Assembly (NCBI RefSeq): GCF_014138435.1
Contig: NZ_JACJIM010000007.1
Location: 310,001 to 374,000 of the forward strand
Length of the DNA stretch: 64,000 bases
Source of the DNA: Methylobacterium fujisawaense
GTDB lineage: Bacteria > Pseudomonadota > Alphaproteobacteria > Rhizobiales > Beijerinckiaceae
Direction: 5' to 3'
Shown here: piece after piece, positions 16,354 through 24,475 of the stretch
How the letters are laid out: each line of letters begins with the position of its first letter
Position numbering within the stretch: the stretch's first letter is position 1
Program-made: the position numbers and the translations under genes
Notes under the pieces: model-generated
The model's database searches: none
The model's input: the letters and a program-made list of their open reading frames with translations, nothing else
Told to the model about the DNA's origin: nothing

Positions 16354-16950
16354 GTGAAATCTCCATTCGTTGCAGGATCCGCGCCAGAAGGTCGCGACCG
16401 CGAGATCAAGCCGCCCGGCCCTGTGAGCCCGGCGTGGCTGGAGCGGGCGGCGCTCCATTATCTGGAGCGCTACAGCGCCTCGACCGAGATGCTGCGCCGG
16501 ACCCTTGCGCGCCGCGTCCAGAAGCGGGCCCGCGCCCGGGGCGAGGATCCCGCGCTCTTCACCGACCTCGTGACGACGACCGTCGCGCGGGCGGTGTCGG
16601 CCGGCCTCGTGGACGACGCGCGCTTCGCCGACACCCGCCTCGCCACCCTGCGCCGCCGCGGCACGTCGAGCCGCGGCGTCTCGGCCAAGCTCGCCGCCAA
16701 GGGCGTTCCGCGCGATGTCGTCGAGGCCGCGATGCTGGCGGAGCGCGACGCCCTGCCGGACGGTGAGGCGGAGGCGATCGAGGATCAGGCCGCGCGGGCT
16801 TACGCCAAGCGGCGGCGCCTCGGACCGTATCGCCGCCCGGATCAGCGGGCGGCGCACCGCGACCGGGACCTCGCCGCCATGGCCCGCGCCGGCTTCGCCT
16901 ACGACCTCGCCCGCCGGGTGGTCGATCTGGAGCCGGACGACATGGTGTGA
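16354..16950 (+). CDS. recX: RecX family regulator of RecA
   Basis: RecX binds RecA filaments and limits recombination. The 198-residue protein has the helical repeats of the family: ALHYLERYSASTEMLRRTLARRV, then LVDDARFADTRLATLRRRGTSSRGVSAKLAAKGV, followed by a third arginine-rich repeat at the C-terminus (YAKRRRLGPYR and MARAGFAYDLARRVV). The GTG at 16354 is preferred; an open frame from 16216 adds cysteine-rich, non-family residues and would span the inverted repeat. recA is not adjacent. The next gene downstream, 76 bases away, is a DNA-repair-associated radical SAM protein. Confidence 0.85.
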   Translation: MKSPFVAGSAPEGRDREIKPPGPVSPAWLERAALHYLERYSASTEMLRRTLARRVQKRARARGEDPALFTDLVTTTVARAVSAGLVDDARFADTRLATLRRRGTSSRGVSAKLAAKGVPRDVVEAAMLAERDALPDGEAEAIEDQAARAYAKRRRLGPYRRPDQRAAHRDRDLAAMARAGFAYDLARRVVDLEPDDMV

Positions 16951-17026
16951 CGGGTGCGGCATCGCGGCCCGGGGTGAAAGGCGGGGCGGCCTTGCACCTT
17001 TGGCCGGGTTGTTCATTGTCTGTTCG

Positions 17027-18238
17027 ATGGACGAGACCCTGGCCAAGAAGCTGCGCATCCTCGCGGATGCCGCCAAGTACGACGCCTCCTGCGCCTCCTC
17101 GGCCGCGCCGAAGCGCGCAGCCGGCAAGGACGGGCTCGGGTCGACCACCGGGGCGGGGATCTGCCACGCCTATACGCCGGACGGGCGCTGCGTCTCGCTG
17201 CTGAAGATCCTGCTGACCAACTGGTGCCTGTTCGATTGCGCCTACTGCATCAACCGGCGCTCCTCGAACGTGCGGCGGGCCAAGTTCTCCGTCGAGGAGG
17301 TCGTGAACCTCACCCTGAACTTCTACCGGCGCAACTACATCGAGGGCCTGTTCCTCTCGTCGGGCATCATCAAGTCGCCGGACCACACCATGGAGCTGCT
17401 GACCCGGGTGGCGAAGTCGCTGCGGCGCGATCACGGCTTTGCCGGCTACATTCACCTGAAGTCGATCCCGGAGGCGAGCCCCTGGCTGATCGAGGAGGCC
17501 GGTCTCTACGCCGACCGGCTCTCGATCAACGTCGAGCTGCCCACCGAGGCGAGCCTGGAACGCCTCGCCCCGGAGAAGGACGGCGCCGCGATCCAGGGAG
17601 CGATGGCCCAGATCGGCGAGCGCATCGTGCAGGCCAAGGCCGAGAAGCGCCGCTTCTCGCCGGCCGGCCACTCGACGCAGGTGATCGTCGGGGCGGACGC
17701 CACCACCGACGAGGCGCTGATCCGCAAGAGCGCGCTGCTCTACGGCAGCGTCGGCCTGAAGCGGGTCTACTACTCGGCGTTCAGCCCGATCCCGGACGGG
17801 TCCGCGATCCTGCCGCCGAAGCCACCGCCGCTCCAGCGCGAGCACCGGCTGTACCAGGCCGACTGGCTGCTGCGGTATTACGCATTCACCCCCGACGAGG
17901 TGGCCGACGCCTCGGAGGGCGGGATGCTCGCCCTCGACATCGACCCGAAGCTCGCCTGGGCGCTGAAGCACCGGGACAAGTTCCCCGTGGATGTGAACAA
18001 GGCTGACCGGGAATGGCTTCTGCGGGTGCCGGGGCTCGGTGCCCGGGCCGTGGACAAGATCGTGAAGGCGCGCCGGCACGCGACCCTGCGCCTCGACGAC
18101 GTCGCCCGCCTGACCTCGGGCTTGAAGCGGGCCCGGCCGTTCCTCGTCGCCGCCGATCATCGTCCGGTGGGGCTCACCGACCGGCTCGACCTGCGGGCGC
18201 GACTGGTCGAGCCGGCGGCGCAACTGAGCCTGTTTTGA
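17027..18238 (+). CDS. Radical SAM protein with C-terminal helix-hairpin-helix, putative DNA modification/repair
   Basis: The 403-residue protein carries a radical SAM Cys-x3-Cys-x2-Cys motif (Cys67, Cys71, Cys74 in NWCLFDCAYC) for a 4Fe-4S cluster. Barrel segments follow (GLFLSSGIIKSP, GYIHLKSIPEASPWLI, LSINVELPTEASLERLAPEKD). The C-terminal region has a helix-hairpin-helix DNA-contact motif (LLRVPGLGARAVDKIVKAR). This matches the family catalogued as putative DNA modification/repair radical SAM protein (TIGR03916 type), regularly encoded next to DUF4130/UdgX proteins, as here 17 bases upstream. The reaction is not established for the family, as far as I know. The ATG at 17027 is the natural start. 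Confidence 0.88.
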   Translation: MDETLAKKLRILADAAKYDASCASSAAPKRAAGKDGLGSTTGAGICHAYTPDGRCVSLLKILLTNWCLFDCAYCINRRSSNVRRAKFSVEEVVNLTLNFYRRNYIEGLFLSSGIIKSPDHTMELLTRVAKSLRRDHGFAGYIHLKSIPEASPWLIEEAGLYADRLSINVELPTEASLERLAPEKDGAAIQGAMAQIGERIVQAKAEKRRFSPAGHSTQVIVGADATTDEALIRKSALLYGSVGLKRVYYSAFSPIPDGSAILPPKPPPLQREHRLYQADWLLRYYAFTPDEVADASEGGMLALDIDPKLAWALKHRDKFPVDVNKADREWLLRVPGLGARAVDKIVKARRHATLRLDDVARLTSGLKRARPFLVAADHRPVGLTDRLDLRARLVEPAAQLSLF

Positions 18239-18255
18239 GAGAGGCCGCAGACGCG

Positions 18256-19719
18256 ATGCTCCGTTCCCCTGCGAGCGGACACGGGAATGCCGGCGCGCCG
18301 CGCGCCATGCTCCTGCGCCCGGGTGCCGATCTCGACGGCTTCCGCACCGCCGTCCGGAGCCTCGTCGCGGAGGGTGTCCCACCCGAGAGGGTGACATGGT
18401 CGGAGGCGGACTCCCCCGGCCTGTTCGGCACCGGCGCGGCGCATGCCCTCAGCCCGCCGCTAGCCCTGCCGAAGCCCGTCGCCGCTCTGATCCCGCAGGT
18501 GATCCCGCACCGCGATCCGGAACGCTATGGCTTGCTCTACGCGCTGATCTGGCGCGTCTGCCACGGCGAGCGGCATTTGATGGAGGTCGGCAGCGATCCG
18601 CTGGTCCACCGCCTGCACCGTCTGGCCAAGGCGATCGGGCGCGACCTCCACAAGATGCACGCCTTCCTGCGCTTCCGCCGGGCTGAGGGGCCGGATGGGG
18701 AGCGCTACATCGCGTGGTTCGAGCCGGATCACCACATTCTCGAGGCTGCGGCGCCGTTCTTCGTCAATCGCTTCCGCGGGATGCGCTGGTCGATCCTCAC
18801 GCCGGACGGATCGGCGCATTGGGATACGGAGGCCTTGACCTTCGGACCGCCGGGCGACCGCGCGCAGCTGCCGGAGGGCGACGGGTTCGAGGCCGGCTGG
18901 CAGACCTACTACGAGAGCACGTTCAACCCGGCCCGCACCAACCTGAAGGCCATGCGGGCCGAGATGCCGAAGAAGTACTGGCACAACATGCCCGAGACGG
19001 CCGCCATCCCCGCCCTCGTCCGCGCGGCGGCCGGGCGCACCGAAGCGATGATCGAGAGGGAGCCGACCATGCCCACACGCCGCGACCCGGCCCGCGCCGT
19101 CGCCGCCATGGCCGACCAGGACCCGAAGACCCTGGAGGAGCTGAACGCGATCATCCGACGGACCGAGCCGCTGGTCGCGGGCGCCACCCAGGCCGTGCTC
19201 GGCGAGGGGCCCGTGGGCGCAACGATCGCCTTCGTGGGCGAGCAGCCCGGCGATCAGGAGGATCGGCAGGGCCGACCCTTCGTCGGACCGGCGGGGCAAC
19301 TGCTCTCCCGCGCCATGGCGGAGGCCGGGATCGACCGTGGGGCGAGCTACCTCACGAATGCGGTCAAGCACTTCAAGTTCGAGGAACGCGGTAAGCGCCG
19401 CATCCACCAGAAGCCGACGGCGGGCGAGGTCAGCCATTACCGCTGGTGGCTGGACCGGGAATTGGACTTCGTGGCTCCGAAGCTCGTGGTCGCCCTCGGC
19501 GCGACCGCGGTGCTGGCGCTGACCGGCAAGGCCGTCCCGATCACCCGGGCGCGGGGCCCGTTCCGGTTCGACCGGTTCGACAACCGCTTCCAGGGCTTCA
19601 TCACGGTCCACCCCTCCTACCTGCTGCGCCTGCCCGACGAGGCGAAGGAAGAGGCCTACGCGGCGTTCGTGGACGACCTGCGCCGGGTGGAGGCTCTGGG
19701 GCAAGAGCTCGCGGCCTGA
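18256..19719 (+). CDS. DUF4130-UdgX fusion: uracil-DNA glycosylase-like DNA repair protein
   Basis: This is a 487-residue two-domain protein. Residues 1-270 are the DUF4130 domain (TIGR03915 type; DLHKMHAFLRFRR, YIAWFEPDHHILEAAAPFFV, KYWHNMPE). Residues 290-487 are a family-4-like uracil-DNA glycosylase of the UdgX subgroup: GEQPGDQED, GPAGQLL, YLTNAVKHFKFE and HPSYLLRLPD. The R-loop KRRIH includes His384, the residue that in characterised UdgX forms a covalent bond to the abasic sugar after uracil excision. Fusion of the two domains and adjacency to the radical SAM gene suggest one pathway. The start is ATG 18256; ATG 18307 is an alternative. Confidence 0.9.
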   Translation: MLRSPASGHGNAGAPRAMLLRPGADLDGFRTAVRSLVAEGVPPERVTWSEADSPGLFGTGAAHALSPPLALPKPVAALIPQVIPHRDPERYGLLYALIWRVCHGERHLMEVGSDPLVHRLHRLAKAIGRDLHKMHAFLRFRRAEGPDGERYIAWFEPDHHILEAAAPFFVNRFRGMRWSILTPDGSAHWDTEALTFGPPGDRAQLPEGDGFEAGWQTYYESTFNPARTNLKAMRAEMPKKYWHNMPETAAIPALVRAAAGRTEAMIEREPTMPTRRDPARAVAAMADQDPKTLEELNAIIRRTEPLVAGATQAVLGEGPVGATIAFVGEQPGDQEDRQGRPFVGPAGQLLSRAMAEAGIDRGASYLTNAVKHFKFEERGKRRIHQKPTAGEVSHYRWWLDRELDFVAPKLVVALGATAVLALTGKAVPITRARGPFRFDRFDNRFQGFITVHPSYLLRLPDEAKEEAYAAFVDDLRRVEALGQELAA

Positions 19720-19779
19720 TCCTCCAACCCCGCGGTTCTGCTATGCTGATGGCCGCCGATTCCCTCCGATCCCGCCGCC

Positions 19780-20076
19780 ATGGACAAGCAGCTCGCCCTC
19801 GACATCCTCCGCACGAACGAAGCGGAACTGCGCCGCCGCGGGGTGCTGCATGCGGCGCTGTTCGGTTCGGTCGCCCGTGGGGACGCCGGGGACGATAGCG
19901 ACCTCGACGTGCTGATCGACATCGATGCGCCCGTCGTCGGCGGTCTCTTCGGCTATGTCGGGTTGTGCCATTTCATCGATGATCTGTTTCCGATCCGGGT
20001 CGACGTGGCGGACCGGGCGGCCCTCAAGGATCGGGTCCGAAAGCACGCAGAGCGCGATGCCGTTTTCGCTTTCTGA
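19780..20076 (+). CDS. mntA: MNT-type minimal nucleotidyltransferase (antitoxin)
   Basis: The 98-residue protein has the nucleotidyltransferase signature LFGSVARGDAGDDSDLDVLID: Gly29-Ser30, then Asp41 and Asp43 as the metal-binding pair. In characterised MNT/HepT modules the MNT protein adds AMP to the HepT toxin and silences it. It is followed by a HepT-like gene whose start lies 20 bases inside this one, the normal arrangement. The ATG at 19780 is close after the DUF4130-UdgX gene. Catalytic residues look intact. Confidence 0.87.
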   Translation: MDKQLALDILRTNEAELRRRGVLHAALFGSVARGDAGDDSDLDVLIDIDAPVVGGLFGYVGLCHFIDDLFPIRVDVADRAALKDRVRKHAERDAVFAF

Positions 20077-20416
20077 GCGCGAGCGGACCGCCTGCGCCGA
20101 CATCATCGCCAACGCCGAGCGTGCCGCTCGCTTTGTGGCGGGGTTCACGCTCGAGACTTTCGGGGCGGACGAGCGCACGCACTTCGCAGTCATGCGTTGC
20201 CTTGAGATCGTCTCGGAGGCGAGCCGCCGATTGAGCGCCGAGACGAAGGACCGGTATGCGGACGTGCCGTGGCGACAGATCGCGGATGCGGGCAGCGTCT
20301 ATCGCCACAGCTATCACCGGGTGACGCTGGACATCGTCTGGCTCACCGTCCACCACGAGTTGCCCGTTCTCGTCGCGGCCTGCTGCGCCGAACTCGCCCG
20401 CGCGCCCGATTCCTGA
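20057..20416 (+). CDS. hepT: HepT-like toxin (HEPN ribonuclease family)
   Basis: The 119-residue all-helical protein contains FAVMRCLEIVSEASRRLSAETK, a typical DUF86/HepT helix, and the HEPN-type motif YRHSYHRV with Arg83, His84 and Tyr86. This is the compact RHxY form, not the long Arg-x4-His-x-Tyr form of the best-known HepT toxins. Family members cleave RNA (some tRNA) when not AMPylated by MNT. It overlaps the MNT gene by 20 bases and is followed 22 bases later by polA on the same strand. The toxin role is by family. Confidence 0.85.
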   Translation: MPFSLSERERTACADIIANAERAARFVAGFTLETFGADERTHFAVMRCLEIVSEASRRLSAETKDRYADVPWRQIADAGSVYRHSYHRVTLDIVWLTVHHELPVLVAACCAELARAPDS

Positions 20417-20438
20417 TCGCCCCGAGCCGCCTGAGCCC

Positions 20439-23400
20439 ATGACCGACGCGAAGCCCGAAATTAAGTCCGTGGGCCCCGGCGATCAGGTGATCCTGGTCGA
20501 CGGCTCGTCGTTCATCTTCCGGGCCTATTTCCAGTCGATCAATCAGGACCAGAAGTACAATTCGCGCCCCTCCGACGGGCTGCCCACCGGCGCCGTGCGG
20601 CTGTTCTGCACGAAGATCGCGCAGTTCCTGCAGGACGGCGCCGCCGGCACGATGCCGACGCATCTCGGCATCGTCTTCGACAAGTCGGAAGGGTCATTCC
20701 GCAAGGAGATGTTCCCAGACTACAAGGGCCACCGCCCGGACGCGCCCGACGACCTCAAGCGGCAGATGCCCCTGATGCGCGACGCGGTGCGGGCCTTCGG
20801 CCTGCACGCGGTGGAGCTGGAACGCTACGAGGCCGACGACCTCATCGCGACCTATACCCGCCAGGCCGAGGCGCGGGGCGCGGGCGTCATCATCGTCTCC
20901 TCCGACAAGGATCTGATGCAGCTCGTGGGACCGCAGGTGCGGTTCTACGATTTCGAATCCGGTGCAAAGGGCAAGCCGGGCTACCGGCCCGAGCGCAACC
21001 TCGATGTCGAGGCGATCATCGCCAAGTGGGAGGGGCTTCAACCCAACCAGATCGGCGACGCGCTGGCGCTGATCGGCGACACCTCCGACAACGTACCGGG
21101 CGTCCCCGGCATCGGCTTGAAGACCGCCGCGGCGCTGATCAAGGAGTTCGGCAGCCTCGAGGCGCTGCTGGAGCGGGCGGGCGAGATCAAGCAACCCAAG
21201 CGCCGGGAAACCCTGCTCGCCAACGTCGATCAGGCTAAGCTGTCTCGAAAACTCGTGGCGCTGATGGAGGATGTGCCGGTCCCGGTGCCGCTCGACGAAC
21301 TCGGCGTGCCGAAGCCCGACCCGGAGAAGCTCGTCGGCTTCCTGAAGGCGATGGAGTTCAACACCCTGACGCGCCGCATCGCCCAGATGCTGCACGTCGA
21401 CCCCGAGGCGGTGAAGCCCGATCCGCGGCTCCTGCCCGGCGCCCGGCCGCACGGCTACGGCAACGGGGCCGGCGGCAGCGTCGCGGTGCCATTCTTCGGC
21501 GATTCCGTGCCGCCGGATCCCGAGACCGCGGCGGCCGGGGCCGAGCGCCCGCCGGGCGCCGCACCGCCCGAGGGCGGCGCGGTGGACCCCTTCGCGGATC
21601 TCGACCTGCCGGACGCGCCCGCCAAGCCCCGGGCCCCCGTCGAGGCGACGCCCGGCAACGTCGTGGCGGCCCGGGCCGCGGAGGCCGTGGCCCCCTTCGA
21701 CACCGCCGCCTACGAGACCGTCACGTCTCTGGAGCAGCTCGACGCCTGGATCGCCGAGGCCGAGGAGGCCGGTGTGATCGCGGTCGACACCGAGACGGAC
21801 GCGCTCGACGCCCACAAGGCCGGCCTGGTCGGCGTCTCGCTGGCGGTGTCCACGGGACGGGCCTGCTACATCCCGCTGGCGCACGTGCAGGCCGCCAAGG
21901 TGCAGGCCGACGCCACCGACCTGTTCGGCGAAGGGGCCGCGCCCTCCGACGTGGTCGAGCCGGTCCCGGGCCAGATCCCCCTGAAGGATGCCGTCGCCCG
22001 ACTGAAGCCGCTTCTGGAGAATCCCGGCGTTCTGAAGGTCGGCCAGAACCTCAAATACGATTGGGTCGTGCTCGCCCGCTACGGCGTCGAGGTGGCGCCC
22101 TTCGACGACACGATGCTGATCTCCTACGTCCTCGATGCCGGGAAGGGCGGGCACGGCATGGACGAGCTGGCCCGCCGCCATCTCGGCCACCAGCCGATCA
22201 CGTTCTCGGATGTCGCCGGCACCGGCCGCAACAAGGTGAGCTTCGACCGGGTCGCGATCGACAAGGCCACCGCCTACGCGGCCGAGGATGCGGACGTGAC
22301 GCTCCGCCTGTGGCGGATGATGAAGCCGCGCCTCGTCGCCGAGCACCGGGTCGCGGTCTACGAGACCCTGGAGCGCCCGCTCCTGCCGGTCATCGCCCGG
22401 ATGGAGCAGCGCGGCATCCGGGTCGACCGGGACATGCTGAGCCGCCTCTCGGGGGATTTCTCGCAGATCCTCGTGCGCCTGGAGGAGGAAATCCAGGAGG
22501 ATGCCGGCGAGAAATTCTCGGTGGGCTCGCCGAAGCAGATCGGCGACATCCTGTTCGGGAAGATGGGCCTGCCGGGCGCGAAGAAGACGCCGTCCGGCCA
22601 GTGGGCGACGCCCGCCACCCTGCTGGAGGAGCTGGCCCAGGCCGGGCACGAGCTGCCCAAGAAAATCCTGGAATGGCGGCAGCTCTCGAAGCTGAAATCC
22701 ACCTACACGGATTCGCTCCAGACGCACGCCGACCGGGAGACGGCGCGCGTCCACACCTCGTTCTCGCTGGCGGCGACCACCACCGGCCGACTGTCCTCCT
22801 CCGAGCCGAACCTGCAGAACATCCCGATCCGCACCGAGGAGGGCCGGCGCATCCGCCGCGCCTTCGTGGCGGCGCCCGGCAACCGGCTGATCTCGGCGGA
22901 TTATTCCCAGATCGAGCTGCGTCTCCTGGCCCACATGGCCGATATCCCGGAACTCCGGAAGGCGTTCGCGGACGGGATCGACATCCACGCGGCCACCGCC
23001 TCGGCGATGTTCGGCGTGCCGCTCAAGGACATGACGCCCGACCTGCGGCGCCGGGCGAAGACCATCAATTTCGGCATCATCTACGGCATCTCGGCCTTCG
23101 GGCTCGCCGACCGGCTCGGCATCGGCCGCGAGGAGGCTTCCGCGTTCATCAAGCAGTATTTCGAGCAGTTCCCCGGGATCCGCGACTACATCGATGCGAC
23201 CAAGAAGAGCTGCCGGGACAAGGGCTACGTCACCACCCTGTTCGGCCGGGTGTGCCACTATCCGCAGATCCGCTCCAACAACCCGTCCGAGCGCGCCAGC
23301 GTCGAGCGGCAGGCGATCAACGCGCCGATCCAGGGCTCGGCCGCCGACATCATCCGCCGGGCCATGACCCGGATGGAAGGGGCTTTGGCCGACGAGAAGC

Positions 23401-23585
23401 TCGGGGTGCGCATGCTCCTGCAGGTCCACGACGAGCTGGTCTTCGAGGCTGCCGAGGACGAGGTGGAGCGGGCGATCCCGATCATCCGCGGCGTGATGGA
23501 GGAAGCGCCGGCGCCGGCCCTGACGCTGCGGGTGCCGCTGGTGGTGGAGGCCAACGCGGCGGGGAACTGGCAGGAGGCGCATTAG
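20439..23585 (+). CDS. polA: DNA polymerase I
   Basis: The 1048-residue protein has all three domains. The N-terminal 5'-3' exonuclease has VILVDGSSFIFRAYF, YEADDLIATYTR and SDKDLMQLV. The proofreading domain has DTETD near residue 450, so the 3'-5' exonuclease carboxylates are kept. The polymerase has motif A DYSQIELRLLAHM near residue 821, motif B RRRAKTINFGIIYG, and motif C QVHDELVFEA near residue 997. An Ala/Pro-rich linker of about 90 residues joins the first two domains, making it longer than the E. coli enzyme. It fills gaps in excision repair and removes RNA primers. It lies directly downstream of the MNT/HepT pair and may share its transcript. Confidence 0.98.
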   Translation: MTDAKPEIKSVGPGDQVILVDGSSFIFRAYFQSINQDQKYNSRPSDGLPTGAVRLFCTKIAQFLQDGAAGTMPTHLGIVFDKSEGSFRKEMFPDYKGHRPDAPDDLKRQMPLMRDAVRAFGLHAVELERYEADDLIATYTRQAEARGAGVIIVSSDKDLMQLVGPQVRFYDFESGAKGKPGYRPERNLDVEAIIAKWEGLQPNQIGDALALIGDTSDNVPGVPGIGLKTAAALIKEFGSLEALLERAGEIKQPKRRETLLANVDQAKLSRKLVALMEDVPVPVPLDELGVPKPDPEKLVGFLKAMEFNTLTRRIAQMLHVDPEAVKPDPRLLPGARPHGYGNGAGGSVAVPFFGDSVPPDPETAAAGAERPPGAAPPEGGAVDPFADLDLPDAPAKPRAPVEATPGNVVAARAAEAVAPFDTAAYETVTSLEQLDAWIAEAEEAGVIAVDTETDALDAHKAGLVGVSLAVSTGRACYIPLAHVQAAKVQADATDLFGEGAAPSDVVEPVPGQIPLKDAVARLKPLLENPGVLKVGQNLKYDWVVLARYGVEVAPFDDTMLISYVLDAGKGGHGMDELARRHLGHQPITFSDVAGTGRNKVSFDRVAIDKATAYAAEDADVTLRLWRMMKPRLVAEHRVAVYETLERPLLPVIARMEQRGIRVDRDMLSRLSGDFSQILVRLEEEIQEDAGEKFSVGSPKQIGDILFGKMGLPGAKKTPSGQWATPATLLEELAQAGHELPKKILEWRQLSKLKSTYTDSLQTHADRETARVHTSFSLAATTTGRLSSSEPNLQNIPIRTEEGRRIRRAFVAAPGNRLISADYSQIELRLLAHMADIPELRKAFADGIDIHAATASAMFGVPLKDMTPDLRRRAKTINFGIIYGISAFGLADRLGIGREEASAFIKQYFEQFPGIRDYIDATKKSCRDKGYVTTLFGRVCHYPQIRSNNPSERASVERQAINAPIQGSAADIIRRAMTRMEGALADEKLGVRMLLQVHDELVFEAAEDEVERAIPIIRGVMEEAPAPALTLRVPLVVEANAAGNWQEAH

Positions 23586-23646
23586 CGCGGATGGTGGCTG
23601 AACCTGGCCGTCCTCGCGACCGGAGCGGAGCGGGCCGGCACGACGC

Positions 23647-24070
23647 TCATCGATCCGGTGGGCGCGGGTTCAGGACAGGGGCGATGGCGTCGTCCTCGCG
23701 CGTCCGGTAGAGCGCCATCGGCTTGGTCGCGTGCGCCCGCTTGAGGGCGTCGTCGCGCCGTTCAGCACCGGGTTGGCCCGCAGGGTTTCGACGAAAGGGT
23801 GAAACCGGTCGCGGGAGCCGCCTCCGGCGGTCCATTGGACACCGAGATGCGCTGTTCGGTGCGCCTCCGTGGAGGACGAGAATTCGTCAGTTCAGCTCGA
23901 TCCCGCGTTCCGGGCACGGCGAGATCGCCCTCGGTCAGGCACCCGGGTATCGCTGTCGCTCCAACATGCAGGATGCCCGCCGGGACGGGCAGGCTCGTCT
24001 GCAGAAGGTCGCTGACGAACGCGAACAGCCGTTCGGCTTCGGCGCGGGCTGCGTCGCTGTCGGCTGAAAT
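23647..24070 (-). pseudogene. Decayed GrpB/UPF0157-family nucleotidyltransferase gene
   Basis: On the minus strand one frame reads ADSDAARAEAERLFAFVSDL and then HVGATAIPGCLTEGDLAV, which is the core nucleotidyltransferase motif of GrpB-family proteins. After this the family sequence is lost. Downstream, FHPFVETLRANPVLN continues family-like sequence, and a second frame resumes with DDALKRAHATKPMALYRTRED, the typical GrpB C-terminal helix. At least one frameshift (near 23765) and an internal deletion are therefore needed to explain it, and no start codon with a proper N-terminus is left. I call it a dead gene; the assignment rests on recalled family motifs. Confidence 0.6.
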
Positions 24071-24241
24071 GCCGGTCGCCGGTTGTGCCGTCTGCCCGGG
24101 CCCGCGCTCTTGCCCGTGCCCGGGTCAACGTATTTCGGCCGCAAGGACCGTCGCCGGTCCAGAGGGCGGTGTTGGAGGCCTGCGCGGAGAGATCAGGTCA
24201 ACGGATCGCCGCGATCCAGGCCCTGCCGTCCGGCAATCCCA

Positions 24242-24344
24242 GTCATTCCCGGGCACCCCCGGGCGAGCCCGGAACCCAGAGCCGCCGCCAGCCATGCCGG
24301 CACGCGGTCGAGGTCCGGATCCTGCTTCGCAGTCCCGGAATGAC
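24242..24344. repeat. Intergenic element bounded by 8-base inverted ends
   Basis: GTCATTCC (24242-24249) and GGAATGAC (24337-24344) form exact inverted ends around about 87 bases of GC-rich sequence containing smaller CCCGGG palindromes. A related word (GTCATCCCGGG) occurs near 56487 in another intergenic gap. This looks like a dispersed REP/MITE-like element. Together with the GrpB remnant and a short tandem repeat it accounts for most of the 890-base gap between polA and the kinase gene. Confidence 0.4.
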
Positions 24345-24347
24345 GGG

Positions 24348-24373
24348 GCTGTGACCTCGGGCTGTGACCTCGG
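24348..24373. repeat. 13-base direct tandem repeat, two copies
   Basis: The unit GCTGTGACCTCGG occurs twice back to back, followed by a partial third copy (GCTG). It adjoins the inverted-end element and lies about 100 bases before the kinase gene. Function unknown; it may be a replication slippage product. Confidence 0.6.
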
Positions 24374-24475
24374 GCTGGGCTCCGACCACAGGCATCCACA
24401 GGGCCGCCCTGGCTTGGAGATGGCGTCGAAGACGGTCATACGCGGTAAGTCCATGACCTGTATCGCTCAGAACTT

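Noticed and set aside
20694..23582. A 962-codon open frame antisense to polA
   Set aside because: It mirrors polA exactly and has no family features; long antisense frames are expected in GC-rich genes with strong third-position bias.
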